The position numbers and the translations under genes were made by a program. From assembly GCA_031556255.1 (NCBI GenBank), contig JAVBTI010000184.1, positions 1 to 33,777 on the forward strand: a DNA stretch of 33,777 nucleotides, given 5' to 3'. The DNA comes from JAIRQX01 sp031556255. Its GTDB lineage: Bacteria; Chrysiogenota; Deferribacteres; Deferribacterales; JAISNW01. Below are positions 25,102-33,569 of the stretch, in pieces (the stretch's first letter is position 1; every line of letters starts with the position of its first letter). A model generated the notes under the pieces. The model was not told where the DNA came from. It worked only from the letters and a program-made list of their open reading frames with translations, and ran no database searches.

Positions 25102-26411
25102 TGATTCACCTCGTACCAGTTAAATGTCCGCGTGGCGATCAGCACCGCCGCAAGAATTGTAAATATCAGCCCGCTCCCCAGAAGAAGCGCATAGTCGCTC
25201 ACATTCAGGAGCATATACAGCACAAGGTACAACAACACTAGAAATCCGCTGAACAGCGCAGTGCTGCTGATCTTTTTAAGGGAGAAATAGATATAAAACG
25301 TTATCAGTGCGACACACGCGGCAGCCGCTATCAGATAAGCGGCGCCGAATGGAATCTGCTCCGACAGGGAGAGCAGCAGCAGAAAGAACACCACCAGCGC
25401 CACTCCTATCAACCCATACTGCACAGGGTGAATACGGCATTTGGTGAGCATTTCCAGCACAAATATTACAAGAAATGTGAGTGCGATTATGAGAAAACCG
25501 TATTTTATAGACCTGTCCACAAGGGAGTATATATCCACAAGGTTAATGAAGCTCACGCCGAACAAGTATCTGTCATAATCCCTGTACGCGTATTCATTCG
25601 CATCGTGTATTTCGACCATATCACTATAAAGCTGCCCCGACAACCATGTGGTCATCCACATGGCGGAAAAGCCGGTATCAGTGACTTCCCTTGTTTCCGG
25701 CAAAAACTCCCCGAAGAAACTGGGATGCGGCCAGTTACCGGTCAGCGCGGTTTTGCTTTCAAGCCCGGTGGGAACTATCGATATCGACTTTGTCCCATTC
25801 AGCGGCAGACGTATATCGAAAGGAACCGTCTTGTCGATTATATCAACAAGGGGCACTTCCGCTTTAAGATTAAATTCGCTGCTTCCTTTTGAAACTGCAA
25901 ATTCAAGCCGCGCCCCATTGAAGCTCCCCTCCGGCAAACCCTTTATCCCCTTGGGGTCGGATATGGAGAGCGTCAGGTAAACCTTCTCCACAACCACATC
26001 TTTCTTGAGAAGCTGTTTGATCGCATCACTGTTCACTTTAAAAACACCCATCATGTCAATCGCCGTGGAATAAACCGATGTGGCGTATATGCGCCTGTTC
26101 TTGCGCTCCACATGCATATCTCCGGATATTTCAATATTGGCCGGCGTAATGGTCATAACACGGGAATTATACACCGGTGCATTTACGTAGGGAGCGTCGT
26201 TTTTATAGGCGCCTATAACCAACTGTTTGTAATTAATTTCGAGCGTGGGGGTCACCACCTGCTGCGGCATTCCAAAACTCTGGGATATTTCCGAAATGAC
26301 TGTTTCCCGGTAATTTTGGCGTTCATCGCTGATGTCGCTTGTAAGAAACAGCGGAATTTGCAGGAGAATAATAAGCAAAAGGACACAGCCGATCTTGATG
26401 AGCAGTTTCAT
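25098..26411 (-). CDS. creD: CreD-family inner-membrane protein
   Basis: Membrane protein of 437 residues with the CreD layout: an N-terminal helix (KIGCVLLLIILLQIPLFL), a large periplasmic domain of about 280 residues containing WPHPSFFGEFLPE, and five or six closely spaced C-terminal helices. CreD in enterobacteria is a target of the CreBC two-component system and affects envelope integrity and beta-lactam or colicin tolerance; no creBC genes are in this window. ATG 26411 is preferred over the GTG two codons upstream because GAGGTG then serves as ribosome site. It is the first gene of a two-gene minus-strand unit. Confidence 0.88.
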   Translation of the reverse strand: MKLLIKIGCVLLLIILLQIPLFLTSDISDERQNYRETVISEISQSFGMPQQVVTPTLEINYKQLVIGAYKNDAPYVNAPVYNSRVMTITPANIEISGDMHVERKNRRIYATSVYSTAIDMMGVFKVNSDAIKQLLKKDVVVEKVYLTLSISDPKGIKGLPEGSFNGARLEFAVSKGSSEFNLKAEVPLVDIIDKTVPFDIRLPLNGTKSISIVPTGLESKTALTGNWPHPSFFGEFLPETREVTDTGFSAMWMTTWLSGQLYSDMVEIHDANEYAYRDYDRYLFGVSFINLVDIYSLVDRSIKYGFLIIALTFLVIFVLEMLTKCRIHPVQYGLIGVALVVFFLLLLSLSEQIPFGAAYLIAAAACVALITFYIYFSLKKISSTALFSGFLVLLYLVLYMLLNVSDYALLLGSGLIFTILAAVLIATRTFNWYEVNQ

Positions 26412-26432
26412 ACACACCTCACAATGTGCAAT

Positions 26433-26461
26433 ACTCTAGTTTCAGCCCGGCGCGAAGTCAA
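26433..26461 (-). promoter_or_regulatory. Candidate creD promoter
   Basis: On the minus strand, TTGACT (26456-26461) and TAGAGT (26433-26438) are separated by exactly 17 nt, about 22 nt before the creD ATG. Confidence 0.55.
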
Positions 26462-26512
26462 CCAAATTAAGCGTTGGTTATAAACAAAAACTAAAACTCA
26501 GGTAATTTTTTG

Positions 26513-26541
26513 TTGACAAATGTATTATTCCGATCCAAACT
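26513..26541 (+). promoter_or_regulatory. Candidate metY leader promoter
   Basis: Consensus -35 TTGACA (26513-26518) with CAAACT (26536-26541) at 17-nt spacing as a weak -10. The predicted start near 26548 falls exactly at the 5' edge of the structured leader, which supports the assignment. Confidence 0.55.
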
Positions 26542-26545
26542 GCGT

Positions 26546-26630
26546 GGTTATCATATACGGCTGAGGGAATGACCCCACGACGCCGGCACAGGACCGAAAG
26601 AGCATGACTTTCAGGAAGCGTGAATGATAC
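26546..26630 (+). ncRNA. SAM-I (S-box)-like riboswitch aptamer, apparently variant
   Basis: The leader of metY can close with TATCAT (26549-26554) pairing ATGATA (26624-26629). Inside it a P2-like arm CGGC/GCCG (26558-26561, 26582-26585) encloses the hallmark GAGGGA (26563-26568) facing CCC, with a later GA as in the SAM-I kink-turn; GGCA follows. A further GAAAG/CTTTC hairpin (26596-26612) resembles P3. The usual GGCAACC and GGUGC..UUCC core is not exact, so this is a variant or a relative. Location before metY and a terminator 26 nt downstream strongly favour methionine/SAM attenuation. Class assignment is by eye. Confidence 0.6.
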
Positions 26631-26655
26631 AAAACGATAAAATAAAACCACTATC

Positions 26656-26692
26656 AAACCCTTTCATGCATGACATGAAAGGGTTTTTTTTT
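26656..26692 (+). terminator. Attenuator terminator in the metY leader
   Basis: Perfect 13-bp stem AAACCCTTTCATG / CATGAAAGGGTTT with a 5-nt loop (26656-26668, 26674-26686), running into nine T residues (26684-26692). It ends 18 nt before metY ATG, inside the leader, so it must be conditional. Confidence 0.93.
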
Positions 26693-26710
26693 CATGCAGG
26701 GAGTTTACTT

Positions 26711-27988
26711 ATGATAGACAAAAAACTTGGTACCATCGCAGTCACCGGCGGCTTCCGGTCCGACCCCGTCACAGGGGCAACCAACGTCCCGCTCTACCTG
26801 AGCAACGCCTATCAGTTCAAAAGCGCTGAAAGCGCCGCCAACCTTTTCGACCTTACGGAACCGGGATATATTTATACCCGCATGCATAACCCCACCACAT
26901 CGGTACTGGAGGAGCGACTGGCCATGCTGGAAGGCGGAGTTGCCTCTGTCGCGACAGCTTCAGGCCAGTTCGCGGAGCTTTTGGCGATAGCCACACTGTG
27001 CGGTCAGGGAGATGAAATTATAGCTTCATCAAAACTTTATGGCGGAACATTCAACCTTTTCAACAGCTCTCTCAGGCGCCTGGGAATAAACGTCCGCTTT
27101 GCCGACCAGACCGACCCCGCCGCATGGAGAAAACTGATAAACGATCGCACCAAGGCCTTTTATCTGGAGTCGCTCGCCAATCCGGACAGCAGCATCCCCG
27201 ATTTCGAGGTTTTTTCCTCCATAGCGAAAAAGCACAGCCTGCCCGTAATGGTCGACAATACCATGGCCACCCCGGCGCTCTTCCGCCCCGTGGACGCGGG
27301 AGCCAATATCGTACTGCACTCCTCCACAAAATATCTCGGCGGCAACGGCACTGTCATGGGGGGGGCGCTGGTGGATCTCGGCAACTTCGACTGGGCTGCC
27401 AGCGGCAGGTTCCCGGGCTTTGTGGAGCCGGATACAAGCTACCACGGAGTGGAGTTCGCCAAAACTTTCGGCAGCGCGGCGTTCGCGGTGAAAGCACGGG
27501 TACAGGGGCTACGGGATTTCGGCGGCACACCAGCCCCTTTCAACAGCTTTATGATCCTGCTGGGTATACAAACCCTTCATCTGCGCATGCCGCAACATGT
27601 GGCAAACGCCAGGGCGGTGGCTGAATTTCTGAGTAGACATTCGATGGTCGAATCGGTTGGCTACCCCGAACTGCCGACACACCCGGATCATAAATGGGCT
27701 AAAAAATATTTTCCCAATGGCGCCGGCTCGCTTCTTACCTTTAATATAAAAGGTGGATACGAGAGCGCGAAACGGTTCATAGAGGGGACGAAACTTTGCG
27801 TGCATGCCACTAACGTCGGCGACGCCCGCACGATCATAACCCACCCAGCCAGCACCACGCACAGGCAAATGTCCGAGTCGCAGCTGGCAACGGCGGGGAT
27901 CACAAAAAACCTTATACGCGTATCTGCCGGTATCGAAGACCCCGCTGATATTATAGCCGATATGGAACAGGCACTGAAAAAGGCTTAA
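26711..27988 (+). CDS. metY: O-acetylhomoserine sulfhydrylase
   Basis: Cytoplasmic PLP enzyme that makes homocysteine from O-acetylhomoserine and sulfide (direct sulfhydrylation). The 425-residue length suits the family. Motifs are YIYTRMHNPTTSVLEERLA near the N terminus, SGQFAELLAIATL, VDNTMATP, and the PLP-lysine segment HSSTKYLGGNG. A same-frame ATG at 26624 would translate the riboswitch and terminator and is rejected; ATG 26711 has AGGGAG at correct spacing. metX follows after a single base, so the two act in sequence. Confidence 0.94.
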   Translation: MIDKKLGTIAVTGGFRSDPVTGATNVPLYLSNAYQFKSAESAANLFDLTEPGYIYTRMHNPTTSVLEERLAMLEGGVASVATASGQFAELLAIATLCGQGDEIIASSKLYGGTFNLFNSSLRRLGINVRFADQTDPAAWRKLINDRTKAFYLESLANPDSSIPDFEVFSSIAKKHSLPVMVDNTMATPALFRPVDAGANIVLHSSTKYLGGNGTVMGGALVDLGNFDWAASGRFPGFVEPDTSYHGVEFAKTFGSAAFAVKARVQGLRDFGGTPAPFNSFMILLGIQTLHLRMPQHVANARAVAEFLSRHSMVESVGYPELPTHPDHKWAKKYFPNGAGSLLTFNIKGGYESAKRFIEGTKLCVHATNVGDARTIITHPASTTHRQMSESQLATAGITKNLIRVSAGIEDPADIIADMEQALKKA

Positions 27989-27989
27989 A

Positions 27990-29093
27990 ATGGGTGATTT
28001 TGTAAAAACGCAGTTTGTGACATTCAAAGAGGAACTCTATCTCGAAAGCGGGCGGCTGATATCCCCTGTCACAGTGGCGTATGAGACATATGGCAAGCTG
28101 AGCGTCGCTAAAGATAACGCCATCCTTATCTGCCACGCACTGACAGGAAGCGCCCATGCGGCGGGTTTCCACAAGCCAGGTGACGCACCCGGCTGGTGGA
28201 ACGACATGATCGGCCCCGGCAAAGCGTTCGACACAGACAAATACTTTGTGATCTGCTCCAATATCTTGGGAAGCTGTTACGGCACCACCGGGCCTATATC
28301 CATAGATCCGTTCACAGGAAAACAGTATGGCATAAAATTCCCTGTGATCACTGTAAAAGATATGGTAAAAGTGCAAAAAAGGTTGATTGATCACCTCGGG
28401 GTGGATATCTTATACAGTGTGGCGGGTGGCTCCCTCGGTGGGATGCAGGTCTTGGAGTGGGCTGTGACCTACCCGGACAAAATCCGCAGCGCCGTGCCGA
28501 TATCCACATCGGGAAGGATCACCCCGATGGCTATCGCATTCAATACCATAGCTAGGTTTGCCATCACGAAAGACCCTAACTATAATGGAGGTGACTATTA
28601 CGGAGGCACTCCGCCGAAAGACGGCCTGGCTATCGGGCGTATGGCCGGGCATATTACATACCTTTCCGACGCCGCTTTTAACAGAAAGTTCGGCAGGAGG
28701 TACGCTACCTTTGAAGGAATATACGACTTCAACGGATTTTTTGAGGTGGAAAACTATCTCCGCCATAACGGGTACAAGTTTACGGAACGGTTTGACGCGA
28801 ACACCTATCTGTACCTGTTGAAAGCAATGGATATATTTGATCTGACTTATGAGTACAGCTCATTTGAAGAAGCGGTATCCCGTATAAAAGCAAAGACACT
28901 GTTTATAACCTTCTCTTCCGACTTCCTCTTCCCGGCCTACCAAACAGAGGAACTCGTAAAACTGATGGGTAAAACCGGAAACCAACCGGATTGGGCACAA
29001 ATAGATTCGGATTACGGACATGACGCGTTTCTGTTAGAGTTTGATGAACAAACGGAAGCGATAAAAAAGTTTTTAAACAAGGTGGGCAAATGA
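27990..29093 (+). CDS. metX: Homoserine O-acetyltransferase
   Basis: Alpha/beta-hydrolase-fold enzyme that transfers acetyl from acetyl-CoA to homoserine, the first committed step of methionine synthesis, supplying MetY. The 367-residue protein shows ILICHALTGSAHAAG, the nucleophile elbow AGGSLGGMQVLEW with probable catalytic Ser148, a late Asp in SSDFLFP, and His in GHDAFLLE. The start is 1 nt after the metY stop. Its own stop overlaps the next gene as ATGA. Confidence 0.93.
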   Translation: MGDFVKTQFVTFKEELYLESGRLISPVTVAYETYGKLSVAKDNAILICHALTGSAHAAGFHKPGDAPGWWNDMIGPGKAFDTDKYFVICSNILGSCYGTTGPISIDPFTGKQYGIKFPVITVKDMVKVQKRLIDHLGVDILYSVAGGSLGGMQVLEWAVTYPDKIRSAVPISTSGRITPMAIAFNTIARFAITKDPNYNGGDYYGGTPPKDGLAIGRMAGHITYLSDAAFNRKFGRRYATFEGIYDFNGFFEVENYLRHNGYKFTERFDANTYLYLLKAMDIFDLTYEYSSFEEAVSRIKAKTLFITFSSDFLFPAYQTEELVKLMGKTGNQPDWAQIDSDYGHDAFLLEFDEQTEAIKKFLNKVGK

Positions 29094-29653
29094 ACACTTT
29101 CAGTTCATGGAGTTATCTCAGAACCAGAGTCGTCACCGGAGAGGGCGACAGCATCCTCTGCGTAGGCACGCAACTACCAGAGGAAGTTATAGGAAACATC
29201 GACGTCGTAGCAAATACCGACAGCTTGCCGGAAAAAAAATATGATCTCATCCTGGGTGAGACGCAACTAAAGGGCATATACAGGCTTAAAGATCACTTTG
29301 ATAAAATATCCAGGCGACTGAAAAGCACCGGGATTTACGCACTGGCGGAACCTATAGTGGGTTCGGAGGATGCGTGGGCAAACACCCTTTTATCAACACT
29401 TGACCCAAGCCACGTCCGCGCACCGCGGGTGGAAGAGGTGGTTTTCGCCGCCGCGGAAACGTTCGAACTGACGGAGTTTTTGCGGTTCAGTGTGACGCGG
29501 CGTTTTCGGCTGCCGGAAGGGCCGGCGCTGGAAAATATTGAAACGCAGCTCAAGTCGTTTCCGGAAAATGTAACAGATAGGCTATCTCCATCCCCTAAGG
29601 ACGGTGAGCTTGTGCTGAACCAACTCACCGGGCTGTTCGTTTGGCAGAAGTAA
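29090..29653 (+). CDS. MetW-position protein, degenerate methyltransferase-like
   Basis: Protein of 187 residues translationally coupled to metX (ATGA). MetW, a small methyltransferase-like partner of MetX, usually occupies this place. Here the fold pattern is only faint: SILCVGTQLPEEV stands where the SAM loop (D-x-G-x-G) would be, KKYDLILGETQL resembles the next strand, and KISRRLKSTGIYALAEP resembles the helix and strand after it. No glycine-rich SAM loop remains. It may be a structural or regulatory partner of MetX that no longer binds SAM, or an unrelated protein. Confidence 0.6.
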   Translation: MNTFSSWSYLRTRVVTGEGDSILCVGTQLPEEVIGNIDVVANTDSLPEKKYDLILGETQLKGIYRLKDHFDKISRRLKSTGIYALAEPIVGSEDAWANTLLSTLDPSHVRAPRVEEVVFAAAETFELTEFLRFSVTRRFRLPEGPALENIETQLKSFPENVTDRLSPSPKDGELVLNQLTGLFVWQK

Positions 29654-29675
29654 GAGATTTGTGAGAGACACTTTT

Positions 29676-29754
29676 TTGTCATTGCGGCCCCGATCCGCAA
29701 TCCAAAATATTATCTATTCTGGATTCCGGATCGGAGGCCGGAATGATATAAGTA
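29676..29754. repeat. Dispersed intergenic repeat with long hairpin
   Basis: Arms 29690-29704 (CCGATCCGCAATCCA) and 29720-29734 (TGGATTCCGGATCGG) pair over 15 nt with one mismatch. The flanking words GTCATTGCGG...GCAATCC and CTGGATTCCGGATC...GGCCGGAATGA are the kind of repeat found scattered between genes in many proteobacteria and related phyla. It lies just after the methionine operon and may help end its transcripts. No second copy is in this window. Confidence 0.6.
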
Positions 29755-29776
29755 TAGAAATGCGACTATTTTGATA

Positions 29777-29805
29777 GTCACTGTGTCCATAAACAGACAC
29801 TTGAC
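29777..29805. promoter_or_regulatory. Candidate operator upstream of znuA
   Basis: Imperfect inverted repeat: GTCA-CTG-TGTC then CATAAACA then GACAC-T-TGAC, with the core GTGTC/GACAC perfect. It ends 14 nt before znuA ATG, next to the GAGG ribosome site. A zinc-responsive (Zur-type) repressor site is a reasonable guess; the bases do not match the well-known AT-rich Zur box. Confidence 0.4.
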
Positions 29806-29819
29806 CGCAAGAGGCTGAT

Positions 29820-30716
29820 ATGAAAAAACTACTGTTAATTGCCGTTATGGCGTTATTCGCCGCCGCATCATACGCACAGGGTATGACGGTAACCGTATCT
29901 ATTCCTCCCCAGAAGTATATCATCGACCGGATATCGGACGGGAAGATAAAAGTTAACATCATGGTTCCCGGCGGGAGCGACCCGCACACATTCTCCCCGA
30001 AAGTAGCCCAGATAAAAGCACTTACGGATTCAAAACTGTATTTTGCAGTGGGGTTCCCATTTGAAGAGAGCATGATCCCGCAGATATCAAAATCGCATAA
30101 AAACCTGACAATAGTCCACACACAGGAAGGCGTAAGAATGTTCGGTGAAGAGGAGGGGTACCTCCCCGCCTCTTATATAGGAGAAAAAAGCTCCAAAAAA
30201 ATGTATGTCAAAAGTGAAAAAGAAGCACATCTTGACCCGCATATCTGGACAAGCCCCAAAGAGATGATGAAAATCGCGGAAAACACTTATAACGCGCTTG
30301 TAAAAGCCGACCCTGCAAACCGCACCGCGTACGAAACAAACTATAACGCACTGACGGCGGATATACGCACGGCGGACAGCAAGTTTACCGCGCTGTTCAA
30401 CAACACGCATGTTTCCAGAAAGTTTCTGGTCTATCATCCCGCATGGGGCTATTTTGCAAGGGATTACGGTCTGGAGCAATACGCGGTTGAAGTGGATGGC
30501 AAGGCTCCCAGGGCGAAAGAGTTGAAAAATATAATAGAAAGGGCAAAAGCCGAAAAGATAACCGTATTTCTGGTTCAGCCACAGCACTCGGCGGACGCGG
30601 CGGACACTGTGGCCAAAGATCTGGGGATAAAAACAACCTTCATTGATATCCTGGGGAACGACTGGCTGGTCACAATGACACAGATGTATAGCGCGTTCGC
30701 GGGGTCGATCAGATGA
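29820..30716 (+). CDS. znuA: Zinc ABC transporter substrate-binding protein
   Basis: Periplasmic metal-binding protein of 298 residues with an N-terminal signal peptide (KKLLLIAVMALFAAASYA before QG). Metal ligands are visible as His in GGSDPHTFSP, His in AHLDPHIW, His in VYHPAWGYFA, and a late acidic residue in IDILGND, the cluster A-I pattern. The His-rich loop of some ZnuA proteins is missing. Zinc is most likely; manganese is possible. It starts the znuA-znuC-znuB unit and overlaps znuC (ATGA). Confidence 0.88.
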   Translation: MKKLLLIAVMALFAAASYAQGMTVTVSIPPQKYIIDRISDGKIKVNIMVPGGSDPHTFSPKVAQIKALTDSKLYFAVGFPFEESMIPQISKSHKNLTIVHTQEGVRMFGEEEGYLPASYIGEKSSKKMYVKSEKEAHLDPHIWTSPKEMMKIAENTYNALVKADPANRTAYETNYNALTADIRTADSKFTALFNNTHVSRKFLVYHPAWGYFARDYGLEQYAVEVDGKAPRAKELKNIIERAKAEKITVFLVQPQHSADAADTVAKDLGIKTTFIDILGNDWLVTMTQMYSAFAGSIR

Positions 30717-31462
30717 AAACCGCCGTCCACGCCGCCAGCCTCAGTTTCGCCTATGGCGGGGAAACTGTACTTCGCGACGTATCACTGGATCTGCCTGAGG
30801 GCAGCTTCCTTGTGCTGATAGGCCCGAACGGGGGCGGTAAATCCACACTTTTAAAGCTTATGCTGGGGCTGCTCCCGCTACAGGCGGGTGTTATAACGAT
30901 ATTCGGCAAACCGATCCCCCATTCCCTCGAAAGCGTGGGCTATGTGCCGCAGGATACGGAAAGAATACGAAATTTCCCGGTAAATGTGCTGGATACCGCC
31001 ATGATGGGCTTTTACCGCCCCAACCTGCCGCGCAGGCCTAAAAAAGAGATTGAGGCCGAGGCATCCGGCGCCCTGGAACTGTTTGGGATGGCGGATTACA
31101 AAGAAGCAAGGCTGAACGAGCTGTCCACAGGCCAGCGCCAGCGGGTGCTTCTGGCAAGGGCGGTTGCGGGTAAACCGGCTTTGCTTGTTCTGGACGAGCC
31201 CCTCTCCGGAGTAGATCCGGCGGGGCAGAAGCTGGTGCTTGATACGCTCAAGGATAAGCTGAACGGCACGACCATTATATTCGTGAGCCATGACCTGTCC
31301 GTCATTCCCGGCAATGCGACGTCCGTTGCCTGCGTAAACCGCACGCTAACCTATCATCCGTCGGGCGAGATCACGGAACAGCTTCTTACAAACGCATATG
31401 GACCGATAAATGCGATGACATTAGTGTCACACTCCTGCAAATGCGAGGTACAGCATGATTGA
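30713..31462 (+). CDS. znuC: Zinc ABC transporter ATP-binding protein
   Basis: ABC ATPase of 249 residues that drives uptake with ZnuB. Walker A GPNGGGKST lies near residue 38-46, the Q-loop VPQDTERI follows, the signature is LSTGQRQRVLLARAV, and Walker B is LLVLDEPLSGVD, with the switch His in FVSHD. The last 30 residues end in HSCKCEVQHD, a small Cys/His group that could bind metal. It overlaps both neighbours. Confidence 0.92.
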   Translation: MKTAVHAASLSFAYGGETVLRDVSLDLPEGSFLVLIGPNGGGKSTLLKLMLGLLPLQAGVITIFGKPIPHSLESVGYVPQDTERIRNFPVNVLDTAMMGFYRPNLPRRPKKEIEAEASGALELFGMADYKEARLNELSTGQRQRVLLARAVAGKPALLVLDEPLSGVDPAGQKLVLDTLKDKLNGTTIIFVSHDLSVIPGNATSVACVNRTLTYHPSGEITEQLLTNAYGPINAMTLVSHSCKCEVQHD

Positions 31463-32249
31463 TCTGTTAAAATACAGTTTCATGCAAAACGCCGTAGTGA
31501 GCTGCTTCTTCACAGTGATTATCTGCGCGGTGGCCGGCACGCTTGTGGTGGTAAACCGCAATGTGTTCATCACCGGCGGTGTGGCCCACGCAAGCTATGG
31601 CGGCATAGGTTTCGCTCTGTGGGCGGGGTTCTCACCGCTCCTCGGCGCCCTGGGCGTGGCTGTGCTGGCGGGTGTCCTGCTGGGGCTGATGCGCCAGAGG
31701 TATGCGGAAAAGGCAGATGCACTGGTGAGCGCGCTGTGGGCCGCGGGAATGGCTGCAGGGATACTCCTGACCGATCTGACCCCCGGATACTCGGTGGATT
31801 ACCTGAGCTACCTTTTCGGGAGCATACTGCTTGTGTCCTTACAGGATATGATCTTTATAGGCGTCTTCGCTGTGGTGCTTTTGATATTCGCGCTGCGCTA
31901 TTACCGTGTGCTAATCACCGTTTCCGCCGATCAGGAATATGCCGCCACATTGGGCATCCCTGTTAAAATGCTAAACCTCATCCTGCTCATCCTTCTGTGT
32001 ATATCCGTGGTTCTGCTGATGCGGGTAGCGGGTCTTGTGATGGTGATGGCGCTCCTGTCGATTCCCGCCGCAGTGGCGGAGACACACACAAAGCGGCTTT
32101 CCGGTATGATGTTCATCTCAGGGCTGATAGCGGCAGTGTCAATCTTCGGCGGGCTTTTTCTCGCCGCCTATGCCAACCTTACGCCGGGCGCTGTGATAGT
32201 GGCGCTTCTGGCGGTAATTTATCTCGTAAACATCATTATCAAAAGATGA
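31455..32249 (+). CDS. znuB: Zinc ABC transporter permease
   Basis: Inner-membrane permease of 264 residues with about eight helices, the ABC-3 family. It starts IDLLKYSFMQNAVVS and contains VFITGGVAHASYGGIGFAL and the coupling segment SIPAAVAETHTKRLSGM typical of ZnuB/MntB permeases. The start overlaps znuC by 8 nt and the stop overlaps the following RNA methyltransferase gene as ATGA, so all four genes are coupled. Confidence 0.92.
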   Translation: MIDLLKYSFMQNAVVSCFFTVIICAVAGTLVVVNRNVFITGGVAHASYGGIGFALWAGFSPLLGALGVAVLAGVLLGLMRQRYAEKADALVSALWAAGMAAGILLTDLTPGYSVDYLSYLFGSILLVSLQDMIFIGVFAVVLLIFALRYYRVLITVSADQEYAATLGIPVKMLNLILLILLCISVVLLMRVAGLVMVMALLSIPAAVAETHTKRLSGMMFISGLIAAVSIFGGLFLAAYANLTPGAVIVALLAVIYLVNIIIKR

Positions 32250-33427
32250 AAACTGAAATTATAAAGATTACCGACACTGCCTATGGCGGCAGCGGGGTGG
32301 GGCGCAACGCCGAAGGAAAGGCGGTGTTCGTCCCCTTCACAGTCACGGGCGATATCGTGCTGGCTGAAATAGTTGAGGATAAAGGCTCATACGACACCGC
32401 AGAACTTGTGGACGTCATGGAACCCTCGCCGTGGCGCAGGCCGCCGCACTGCCCGCATCACGGCATATGCGGCGGTTGCCATTTCGGGCATATTGCTTAC
32501 GACAAACAGGTGGAGATCAAAAAGAATATCCTGAAACAGGCACTGAGAAAGCACCCGCAGGCGGAAAAGCTGCCTGAATTTGCGATATTCACTGATAAAA
32601 CGACGGAATACCGTATCCGCGCCACGGTACGGGCGCAAAGCGGCAGGGCGGGTTTTTACAAAGGGGGGAGCAACGAGTTCATCCCTGTGGAATGCTGCCC
32701 TGTTATGAAACCCGGGCTTTTCGCTAAATGCGCGGTCTGGGCTGAAGGGCATGCGGACAGCGGGCTTTATTCCCTTTCGGCTATAGAAAATCCGGAGGGG
32801 GATACGATCACACTGATAGAAGGGAAGGGGACACTGCCTCAGATAGATTCAGAAAAACCGTTCAGCGGTGTAAAATGCGGTGTGAAGCAGTTCGGCAAAC
32901 AGTGCCTTTTATACGGAACACCTTTCGGAGCAATCCCGGTAGGATACGGTGGTTTTTTCCAGGCCAACGTATTTCTGAATGATATGTTCCAAAAATACGC
33001 CTCGGATGCGGTTACCGGGCATAAAGTACTGGAGCTTTACGCCGGAAGCGGATTTTTTACTTCGGCGCTGATGCAGAACGCGGACGTTACAGCAGTAGAG
33101 GCAAACGCGGCCGCGGCCAGCCTCGGTATGGAACACAGCTACCCGGTCAGGCAAGGTGACGCAGCCTCAGTAAATATAAAAAAGGGCGGATATGACACCG
33201 TTTTTGTCGATCCGCCGCGGGAAGGGGTTGATAAAAAGACCATTGCGGCTATATCGGAGGCTTCACCGGCACAAATCATATATGTCTCGTGCAATCCTAT
33301 GACTCTGGCGCGGGATCTGAACAAGCTTTCTGACAAGTACACCATATCAGACGCGGCGATATTCGATTTATTTCCGCACACCTATCATATCGAGACGATT
33401 ATTTCGATGCGCCGCACCGGTACGTAG
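32246..33427 (+). CDS. RlmD/TrmA-family 23S rRNA or tRNA (uracil-5-)-methyltransferase
   Basis: SAM-dependent RNA uridine C5 methyltransferase of 393 residues. Residues 1-60 form a TRAM-like RNA-binding domain (YGGSGVGR). Fe-S ligands are Cys69, Cys75 and Cys78 in CPHHGICGGC plus one of Cys150/151 (VECCP). The SAM motif is VLELYAGSGFFT, VDPPREG follows, and the catalytic nucleophile is Cys349 in VSCNPMTLARDL; the general base Glu lies in HIETI. Which RNA and uridine it modifies is not determinable here. The longer same-frame ORF from 31997 runs through znuB and is rejected; ATG 32246 sits in the znuB stop. Confidence 0.92.
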   Translation: MKTEIIKITDTAYGGSGVGRNAEGKAVFVPFTVTGDIVLAEIVEDKGSYDTAELVDVMEPSPWRRPPHCPHHGICGGCHFGHIAYDKQVEIKKNILKQALRKHPQAEKLPEFAIFTDKTTEYRIRATVRAQSGRAGFYKGGSNEFIPVECCPVMKPGLFAKCAVWAEGHADSGLYSLSAIENPEGDTITLIEGKGTLPQIDSEKPFSGVKCGVKQFGKQCLLYGTPFGAIPVGYGGFFQANVFLNDMFQKYASDAVTGHKVLELYAGSGFFTSALMQNADVTAVEANAAAASLGMEHSYPVRQGDAASVNIKKGGYDTVFVDPPREGVDKKTIAAISEASPAQIIYVSCNPMTLARDLNKLSDKYTISDAAIFDLFPHTYHIETIISMRRTGT

Positions 33428-33569
33428 AAACTCTAAATTTTAAGCATTTTTCTAGATTTGTCCTCTTTAACAGAAACGGCGAAATTGATCAAAACAAGCA
33501 GATAAAAAACTGGATCGAAGTTTCAGTAGTGGTTGACCTGGTATGTGGGAACACGAAAGGGGGATCACT

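Noticed and set aside
26624..26710. N-terminal extension of MetY from ATG 26624
   Set aside because: It would translate the closing stem of the leader and the terminator hairpin; ATG 26711 has a proper ribosome site and matches the family start.
31997..32245. N-terminal extension of the RNA methyltransferase
   Set aside because: This part is znuB read in another frame; its sequence is unlike the TRAM-domain start at ATG 32246.
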